Shown here: piece after piece, positions 51,187-56,558 of the stretch | How positions within the stretch are numbered: the first letter of the stretch is position 1 | Layout of the letters: each line of letters begins with the position of its first letter | NCBI GenBank assembly: GCA_022820485.1 | Contig: JAJEFJ010000006.1 | Coordinates: forward strand, 1 to 56,558 | Direction of reading: 5' to 3' | Length of the DNA: 56,558 bases | Source: Candidatus Latescibacterota bacterium | GTDB taxonomy: Bacteria; Latescibacterota; UBA2968; UBA8231 | Made by a program: the position numbers and the translations under genes | The notes under the pieces: generated by a model | Database searches by the model: none | What the model saw: the letters and a program-made list of their open reading frames with translations, nothing else | Told to the model about the DNA's origin: nothing

Positions 51187-51425
51187 AGCGCTTTTGCCGC
51201 GCCCTCGCGCACCGCGCGGTCCATTTCCTCTAGCGATACGGCCTTCTTGGGTTTCGGCAGGATATTCTTTAGGTCTCGCACATCCCGGGTGGCCGGTCTG
51301 ACGACTACTTCGCCATCGTCTTGGATAATAAAATCCACGCTGTCGCCCTGCTGTAGGTGCAGGTGCTGGCGTATGGCTTGGGGAATGACGAGTTGTCCTT
51401 TAGAGGTTAGTTTGGCGACGGCCAT
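51183..51425 (-). CDS. vapB: VapB-type AbrB-domain antitoxin
   Basis: 80 residues with an AbrB swapped-hairpin domain (AKLTSKGQLVIPQAIRQHLH), then VDFIIQDDGEVVVRPATRD. It binds DNA and the toxin. Start ATG 51425. It is the first gene of the pair. Confidence 0.88.
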   Translation of the reverse strand: MAVAKLTSKGQLVIPQAIRQHLHLQQGDSVDFIIQDDGEVVVRPATRDVRDLKNILPKPKKAVSLEEMDRAVREGAAKAL

Positions 51426-51754
51426 CGCGTGATCCTTTAGTTGATTCCTACTTTTTTGAAGGCTCCAACTTTATAGTAAGAATCTAGCGAACTCTTCATA
51501 CTTTGCCAATAGTACTTGGCCATGAACGAGCTTATTCGATGCTAGAGACTGAATGCGGTCCGAGAAAGCTTGCAGCAACTCCCGGAATTGTATAGGAATT
51601 ATAAAGGGCCTTTCAGGGAACAGGTCAAGCGGTGTCGGCGTCTTTGGAGCAGCTTGGCTGTGCGTTGCGGCGCTCTTGATTCAGGAGTTAGTCCTGCTAG
51701 AGGAGCTCGCTGGCGACCAGAGCTTGTTTCCATCGAGATTCATAGGAGGAAAAA
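51426..51754. other. Intergenic region before SIMPL gene
   Basis: Holds promoters for vapBC and the SIMPL gene. A palindrome GCCAA-TAGTAC-TTGGC at 51505-51520 is a possible operator. Two short frames here look accidental. Ribosome site TAGGAGG is present just before 51755. Confidence 0.4.
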
Positions 51755-52495
51755 ATGAAAAGATGTAATTGTTGGTTTTTAGTGATCGGCACATTGCTGA
51801 TTTTAGCCCTCACTGCCTGTGATGTGAATATTGCCTCGGAGGTATTATCGTCTTCAGCAACGGACCGAACTATCCATGTAACCGGGAATGGTTCAGTTAC
51901 TGGTGAGCCAGATACTGCAACACTCGATATAGGTGTGTCTGTTGAGAGAGAGACCGTTGCAGAGGCACGTGAAGAAGCGGCAAGTGCGATGACGGCGTTA
52001 ATAAATTCCCTGCAAGCAAACGACGTGGCTGAAAAAGACATTAAAACGGAGAATTTCAGTATCTATCCCCAGTACGACTATACAGATGACGGACGCGTAC
52101 TTCGTGGTTACAGGGTAAACAACACCGTGCGGACGAAGGTCCGAGACTTGGCAACCCTCAGTGATGTCATAGACGATGCCGCCGGAGCGGGAGGGGATAG
52201 CATCGTTATTAACTCTATTCAATTTATGATTGATGATACCACACCATTGCAAACCGAGGCGCGTAGTTTGGCGGTAAAGGATGCTGAAGCGAAAGCACAA
52301 ACCTTAGCGGAAGCAAGCGGTGTAAGGCTAGGGGAACCTATTACTATTGCTGAAAGTACCTATTTCGAAGGTCCGCCAATCCCGTTTGCGACTGCAGAAG
52401 CAGACTTCGATGATGCCGCGCGTACTGCCACGCCCATTGCCCCTGGTGAACTCACTGTTACCGTGACTGTCAATGTGGTGTATGAAATCGAGTGA
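51755..52495 (+). CDS. SIMPL-domain (DUF541) lipoprotein
   Basis: 246 residues. Lipoprotein signal with lipobox LTAC (Cys22). The DUF541/SIMPL fold is shown by IHVTGNGSVTGEPDTATLDIGV, NFSIYPQYDYTDDGR and NTVRTKVRDLATLSDVIDDA. Members form oligomers in the periplasm or on the outer membrane and are linked to oxidative or envelope stress, but function is not established. Single gene. Confidence 0.88.
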   Translation: MKRCNCWFLVIGTLLILALTACDVNIASEVLSSSATDRTIHVTGNGSVTGEPDTATLDIGVSVERETVAEAREEAASAMTALINSLQANDVAEKDIKTENFSIYPQYDYTDDGRVLRGYRVNNTVRTKVRDLATLSDVIDDAAGAGGDSIVINSIQFMIDDTTPLQTEARSLAVKDAEAKAQTLAEASGVRLGEPITIAESTYFEGPPIPFATAEADFDDAARTATPIAPGELTVTVTVNVVYEIE

Positions 52496-52589
52496 ACCGT
52501 CTCAAAACTTCCTTCTCCACCTCGTCGTAATCTATCTTTCCCACCCACTGCGCTACGATCACTGCAAACCTACCACCGCGTTCCCCCTC

Positions 52590-52615
52590 CCGTCGCCGAT
52601 GTCAAGATAACCGAC
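52590..52615. repeat. Third partial copy of GTCGCCGAYGTCAAG motif
   Basis: The string cgtcgccgatgtcaagataaccg matches cgtcgccgacgtcaaggtaatcg at 39359-39381 (copy B). The related part of copy A at 38050 is less exact. It lies just after the AIR-synthase-like gene. It suggests part of the 38/39 kb repeat is dispersed. Confidence 0.4.
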
Positions 52616-53629
52616 TTAGGCAAAGAGGCGCGTGATCTCGTCCACCGGAAAAGTGGGCAATGGCGTCAGATGGCCGTCGCGGCGTAGCTGAAGCCCGAAA
52701 GAAGGAGGGCGCACCGTGCCGATGCGGGCTGCGGTTATGTTGGCGTCGTGCAGGGCCGCGAGTATGGCGTCGGCGGAATCGGCCGTGCAACCGATTAGCA
52801 ACGCACCCGAGGAAATCACGCCGAGGGGATCGAGTTTAAAGGTTGAGCAGAGCCGTGTTGTGGCCGGATCGATGGGCAGCGCATGGTAGTCGATTTCTGC
52901 ACCCACGGCGGATGCGGTGACCAATTCCCACAGCCCCGTGGCGACCCCGCCTTCGGTTGGATCGTGCATGGCGGTGACTCGTCCGGCTTGGACGGCGATT
53001 TGGGCATCGCGCACGACGCTGATGCCGGGCGTGTGGAGAAAGTTGGCGCAGGTGTCCAAAAAGGCGAGCGTGCAGCCGAGCTCGCGCAGTTGCGCGCGTT
53101 TTTCGCGGGCGATGATGGCGGTGGCTTCAATGCCCAAACCCTTGGTCAGGAGTAGGGTGTGGCCGGGCCGCAAGCCCGAAGAGCGCACCAAGCGATCGCG
53201 CGTGGTTTCCCCGAGCATTTGGCCGATGACTAAGGGACGGTCGAGTCCGTAAGTCACCTCCGTGTGCCCGCCGCAGACGGCGATGTCCAAGTCCTCGGCG
53301 GCTTGGTGGATGGAGCGGAAAATGGATTCCGCCAGCTCGGGTGTGGCGCGTTCTGCGGGGAGGAGGATGGTGCTGAGGAAGAAGCGGGGCGTCGCTCCCA
53401 TAGCGGCAATGTCGTTGGCATTGACGTGGACCGCGTACCAGCCAATCTCGTCGCTGGCGAAAGTGATAGGGTCGGTCTTGGCCACTAGCAAGCGGTCGCC
53501 GCAGTCGATGACCGCCGCGTCCTCGCCCACGGTCGGTGGCACGAGCAGGCGTTCGTGGCGGTGAGTATAGGCCGAGAGCAGACGGCCTAGTTCAGCAGGA
53601 GGCAGCTTGCCGGCTGGGTAGGTCTTCAC
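52616..53629 (-). CDS. AIR-synthase-related protein (ThiL/HypE-like)
   Basis: 337 residues. The N-terminal ATP-binding fold shows VGEDAAVIDCGDRLLVAKTD, HVNANDIAAMGATPRFFL and GGHTEVTYGLDRP, and the C-terminal half HDPTEGGVATGLWEL. This superfamily includes thiamine-monophosphate kinase, HypE, SelD and PurM. Start GTG overlaps the hemD stop by four bases, so it is part of the tetrapyrrole operon. No true ThiL signature was confirmed; the role is not assigned. Confidence 0.8.
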   Translation of the reverse strand: MKTYPAGKLPPAELGRLLSAYTHRHERLLVPPTVGEDAAVIDCGDRLLVAKTDPITFASDEIGWYAVHVNANDIAAMGATPRFFLSTILLPAERATPELAESIFRSIHQAAEDLDIAVCGGHTEVTYGLDRPLVIGQMLGETTRDRLVRSSGLRPGHTLLLTKGLGIEATAIIAREKRAQLRELGCTLAFLDTCANFLHTPGISVVRDAQIAVQAGRVTAMHDPTEGGVATGLWELVTASAVGAEIDYHALPIDPATTRLCSTFKLDPLGVISSGALLIGCTADSADAILAALHDANITAARIGTVRPPSFGLQLRRDGHLTPLPTFPVDEITRLFA

Positions 53630-55155
53630 GGGGCGTAGAAGGCGATGATGGCTTGGACGAGAGCGGGGATGCTGCTTTCACTCGGCTGCACGTGAACGGC
53701 AAACCCGAGCTGGCGCACGGCCTCGGCTGTGGTGGGGCCAATGCAGGCGATGTGGGTGCGGGTCAAAACGGCCTCCGCGCGTTCTGATCCTAGAGCCTGA
53801 TGAAAATTGTGGACGCTGGAGGGGCTGGCGAAGACGATGAGGTCGAGTTTGTTCTCGGCTAGCACGGCGGGGAGTTCGACTTGGTCTGGCAGGCGATTTA
53901 CATACGTCGTTAGGTGGTGAACTTGGGCACCGCGTGCTGCGAGCGTATCGGCGAGTTCGGTGCGTCCAATGGAAGAGGCTGGCAAGAGGATTTCTTGGCC
54001 GGCCACATCGAATGCAGCAAAGGCACTCGCTAGCGAGGCCTGCGATTGGCGCGGGGGCACGAGATCGGGGACTAAGCCCTGTTGGCGTAGCGCCGCGGCC
54101 GTAGCCAAGCCGACGGCCGCTATGCGCGTGTGGGCAAAGGCCCGGGCGTCGAGGCCGCGCTGGTAGAGTCGGTCGCAGAAAAAAGACACGCTGTTGGGAC
54201 TGGTGAAGACGACCCAAGCAGCGTGCTCGAGTCGGTCTTGGGCTGCATCCACAGCCATCCAGTCGTCGGGCGGGCCAATGTCCAAGAGGGGCAGCGTCGA
54301 TACGGCTGCTCCTTCGGCTTCGAGGCGCTGCTGGAGAGGGCCGGCCTGTTCGCGGCTGCGGGTGACGAGTAGGCAGCGGCCGAAGAGCGGTTTGTTCTCA
54401 AACCAGTTGAGTTCTTGGCGCAGTGCGACGACGGAGCCGACTGCGATGAGGGCTGGCGAGCGGATTTGCTGGGCAACGGCGCGGTCCGGCAGGTGTTGGA
54501 GATCGGCGACGACTGTGCGCTGGTCGGGCCAAGTGCCCCATTCAATGGCCGCGGCCGGCGTCGAAGCCGGCCGGCCCCGAGCGACGAGATGCTGGCATAT
54601 ACTGGCGAGCTTGCGGACGGCCATGAAGATGACGAGGGTGCCGTCAAAGGCCGCTAACTGATCCCAATCGATGGCCGCATCGGGCTTAGCTGGATCCTCG
54701 TTGCCGGTGACTAGCAGGGCGGCCGAGGCGATGCCGCGATGGGTTAGGGGAATGCCTGCGTAGGCCAAAACGCCAGAGGCTGCGGAGACGCCGGAGACGA
54801 TTTCAAAGGGGATGCCGGCTTGGCGCAGGTGCAAAGCCTCTTCGCCGCCGCGGCCAAAGATGAAGGGATCGCCGCCTTTGAGGCGGACGACGACATGGCC
54901 TTGGCGGGCGCGATCGACGAGGAGCGCATGGATCGCGTTTTGAGAGGAGCTCTTGCGGCCACCGCGTTTGCCGACCGCGATTTGCTCGCACGTGCTGGGC
55001 ACCAGGTCGAGCAAGCGGCTGTCGAGGAGGTCGTCGTACAGGACGACGTCGGCCTCGCGCAGATAGCGCAGGCCCTTGAGGGTCAGCAGGCCGGGGTCGC
55101 CCGGGCCGGCTCCGACGATGTACACGATGCCTGGAGTGGTGTATTCAGCGGACAT
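53626..55155 (-). CDS. cobA-hemD: Uroporphyrinogen-III methyltransferase/synthase fusion
   Basis: 509 residues. Residues 1-245: SUMT with GAGPGDPGLLTLKG, VRLKGGDPFIFGRGGEE and SGVSAASGVLAYAGIPLTHR; it methylates uroporphyrinogen III toward siroheme and cobalamin. Residues about 250-509: HemD-like, with LLVTRSREQAGPLQQRLE and VFTSPNSVSFF; it closes hydroxymethylbilane to uroporphyrinogen III. The ATG overlaps the hemC stop by one base (TGATG). Gene fusion is known in other bacteria. Confidence 0.92.
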   Translation of the reverse strand: MSAEYTTPGIVYIVGAGPGDPGLLTLKGLRYLREADVVLYDDLLDSRLLDLVPSTCEQIAVGKRGGRKSSSQNAIHALLVDRARQGHVVVRLKGGDPFIFGRGGEEALHLRQAGIPFEIVSGVSAASGVLAYAGIPLTHRGIASAALLVTGNEDPAKPDAAIDWDQLAAFDGTLVIFMAVRKLASICQHLVARGRPASTPAAAIEWGTWPDQRTVVADLQHLPDRAVAQQIRSPALIAVGSVVALRQELNWFENKPLFGRCLLVTRSREQAGPLQQRLEAEGAAVSTLPLLDIGPPDDWMAVDAAQDRLEHAAWVVFTSPNSVSFFCDRLYQRGLDARAFAHTRIAAVGLATAAALRQQGLVPDLVPPRQSQASLASAFAAFDVAGQEILLPASSIGRTELADTLAARGAQVHHLTTYVNRLPDQVELPAVLAENKLDLIVFASPSSVHNFHQALGSERAEAVLTRTHIACIGPTTAEAVRQLGFAVHVQPSESSIPALVQAIIAFYAP

Positions 55156-56060
55156 CAGGGCATCTGTAAGAGGGTGTCGGCACCTTGGGCGCGCAGGGCA
55201 TTGGCAAGGGATTCGGCGAGGGATTCGGCACAGGCGCGGGGCGCGCGCAGTTCGGCGCGCAGCAACTGGGTGCCTTCGGGATGGCCTACCAAGCCGTCAA
55301 GCGCGAAGAGGTCGCCCTCGATGCGGCCCCAAGTGCCGACGGGCGCGTGACACCCGGTGCGCAGGGTGTGCAGTAGATGGCGCTCGGCTTGCACCGAGGC
55401 TAGGGTTGGAGCGTGGTTGAGGGCTGCGACGGTGGCACGCGTGGGATGATCGGCGCGCATTTGCAGTCCTAAAGCGCCTTGGCCGGGCGCGGGCAGAACC
55501 TGATTCAGGGGCAGATAGCAGCCGATGCGCTCCTGCCAGCCGAGGCGGTTGAGTCCGGCAACGGCTAAGACCACGGCGTCGCACTCGCCGCGCATGGCCT
55601 TGTCGATGCGGGTGTCTAGGTTGCCGCGGATATCTACAATGTTCAGGTCGGGCCGCAGGGCCTTGAGTTGGGCGCGGCGGCGCAGGCTACCCGTGCCCAC
55701 CCGCGCGCCGTCCGGCAAGTCGGCCAGCGAGGATATGTCGGAGCCGACGAGGGCGTCGCGCACATCTTCGCGTTCGGGTGTGGCGACGAGGGCGAGGTCG
55801 GGGTGCATCTGGGTCGGCAGGTCTTTTAGGCTGTGGACCGCTAGGTCGATGTCCTCGGCTAGCAAGGCGTCTTCAAGGGCTTTGGTAAAAACGCCCGCGC
55901 CCCCCAAGCTGCGCAGTGAACCCGTCGTCGCGTCGCCGGTGGTGCGGATAGTTGAGATCTCAACGTCTAGCCCGTCGTGCAGCGCTAGCAAGCGGTTGCG
56001 GACCTCGTGGGCTTGAACGAGGGCGAGTTGGCTACCGCGACTGCCGATGACGAGTTTCAC
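55155..56060 (-). CDS. hemC: Hydroxymethylbilane synthase
   Basis: 301 residues, GTG start. Dipyrromethane cofactor Cys237 in LRTGCHAPVG, Asp80 in HSLKDLP and IGSRGSQLALVQA. It polymerises four porphobilinogens. First gene of the operon; the promoter region is short, shared with the preceding glnA end. Length normal. Confidence 0.95.
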   Translation of the reverse strand: MKLVIGSRGSQLALVQAHEVRNRLLALHDGLDVEISTIRTTGDATTGSLRSLGGAGVFTKALEDALLAEDIDLAVHSLKDLPTQMHPDLALVATPEREDVRDALVGSDISSLADLPDGARVGTGSLRRRAQLKALRPDLNIVDIRGNLDTRIDKAMRGECDAVVLAVAGLNRLGWQERIGCYLPLNQVLPAPGQGALGLQMRADHPTRATVAALNHAPTLASVQAERHLLHTLRTGCHAPVGTWGRIEGDLFALDGLVGHPEGTQLLRAELRAPRACAESLAESLANALRAQGADTLLQMP

Positions 56061-56086
56061 GAGGTGTGGCCGTTAGGGTGTATATA

Positions 56087-56124
56087 GGCAAGGGAAGATT
56101 CCCCAGAGGAAACCTTCCCTTGCC
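56087..56124 (-). terminator. Stem-loop between glnA and hemC
   Basis: GGCAAGGGAAG and CTTCCCTTGCC form an 11-base perfect stem with a 16-base loop, 29 bases after the glnA stop. No U-tract follows, so it may be a weak terminator or transcript-processing site. Confidence 0.55.
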
Positions 56125-56152
56125 CCAAATACCACCCGTAGTTTGTAGTTAT

Positions 56153-56558
56153 TTACACGTCGTAGTAGAGTGCAAATTCATAAGGATGGGGCCGCAAGCG
56201 GATGGCATCGACCTCCTCGGTGCGCTTGTAGTCAATCCACGCGTCGATCAGGTCATCAGAGAAGACATCCCCCTGCAACAGAAAGTCCCGATCCTGCTCC
56301 AAGTTGTCCAATGACGCCTCCAACGAACCGGCCGTCTGCGGCACCCCCGCCCGCTCCTCCGCTGACAAATCATACAGATTCTTGTCCAACGGTTCGCCCG
56401 GATCCAACTGACGCTCGATCCCGTCCAACCCCGCCATCAGCATCGCCGACAGCGCCAAGTAGATGTTACACGACGGGTCGGGACAACGGAACTCCACCCG
56501 CTTGCTCTTGGGCGAAGGCGAATACATCGGAATCCGCACCGACGCACTGCGGTTGCGC
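56153..56558 (-). CDS. glnA: Glutamine synthetase, C-terminal part (cut by window edge)
   Basis: Only the last 135 residues are present, running off the right edge. The sequence [20 protein letters not shown] is the conserved glutamine synthetase C-terminal region (substrate-binding Arg and helix), followed by [20 protein letters not shown] and a [19 protein letters not shown] end. It makes glutamine from glutamate and ammonia. It precedes hemC on the same strand with a hairpin between. Confidence 0.93.
   Translation of the reverse strand, partial: RNRSASVRIPMYSPSPKSKRVEFRCPDPSCNIYLALSAMLMAGLDGIERQLDPGEPLDKNLYDLSAEERAGVPQTAGSLEASLDNLEQDRDFLLQGDVFSDDLIDAWIDYKRTEEVDAIRLRPHPYEFALYYDV

Noticed and set aside
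1..56558. tRNA genes
   Set aside because: No T-loop-like GGTTCGAATCC with matching arms was found on reading either strand; a tRNA search program would settle this.

Overview
The window looks like chromosomal DNA from a GC-rich, Gram-negative, free-living or host-associated environmental bacterium. It has lipoproteins, an outer-membrane beta-barrel protein, periplasmic adaptors and large secreted proteins with FlgD/type-IX-like C-terminal folds. It also has FG-GAP and TolB propellers, enolase-superfamily enzymes, phytanoyl-CoA-dioxygenase-like oxygenases, a Gfo/Idh/MocA oxidoreductase and several toxin-antitoxin pairs. This mix fits uncultured lineages such as Latescibacterota or Poribacteria. 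That placement is inference from gene content; no rRNA or other phylogenetic marker was identified. I found no tRNA, rRNA or CRISPR array.

Layout. 0-4.2 kb: the right end of an IS5-like element, a coiled-coil gene whose start lies in the IS end, an MFS transporter with a long helical tail, and NhaA. 4.4-11.8 kb: glutamate dehydrogenase, an atypical enolase-superfamily enzyme, a DRE-TIM aldolase, a barrel protein, a GSA-aminomutase-like class III PLP enzyme, a metallopeptidase-like lipid-exported protein and HU. 11.9-13.7 kb: an MbnH/MbnP-type diheme enzyme and copper-binding lipoprotein pair. 13.8-26.7 kb: a histidine kinase and sigma-54 response regulator, SpeD, a small HTH protein, a sigma-54-driven cysteine-rich exported peptide, an FG-GAP secreted protein and a MacB-type exporter with two adaptors. 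26.9-30.3 kb: an AAA/DUF4143 ATPase and two tandem TolB-like secreted propellers. 30.4-32.8 kb: a D-threonine-aldolase-like enzyme, a PhyH protein and a truncated gene. 32.8-35.6 kb: a restriction-modification pair, an RHH protein and a PIN toxin pair. 35.6-45.1 kb: a LarA-like protein, an iron alcohol dehydrogenase, an acyltransferase, a BrnT/BrnA pair, a Kelch propeller, PAP2, PhyH, an enolase-superfamily enzyme and a Gfo/Idh/MocA protein. 45.1-49.7 kb: two large secreted paralogues. 49.9-52.5 kb: an acetoacetate-decarboxylase-like protein, VapBC and a SIMPL lipoprotein. 52.6 kb to the end: a tetrapyrrole operon (hemC, cobA-hemD fusion, AIR-synthase-like gene) and the 3' end of glutamine synthetase.

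The most interesting region is 18.4-26.7 kb. A near-perfect -24/-12 (sigma-54) promoter lies between two strong terminators and drives one short gene. Its product has a long leader with a hydrophobic segment, followed by a tail of about 49 residues with 10 cysteines. Directly upstream is the decayed 3' end of a sigma-54 activator gene, joined to a copy of the 3' end of the MacB-like permease gene. A sigma-54 response regulator and kinase lie 2-5 kb upstream, and a MacB-type exporter with two HlyD adaptors lies 2 kb downstream. I infer a sigma-54-controlled secreted cysteine-rich peptide system that has undergone local rearrangement. Several other scars and palindromic repeats nearby show that this part of the genome recombines often.
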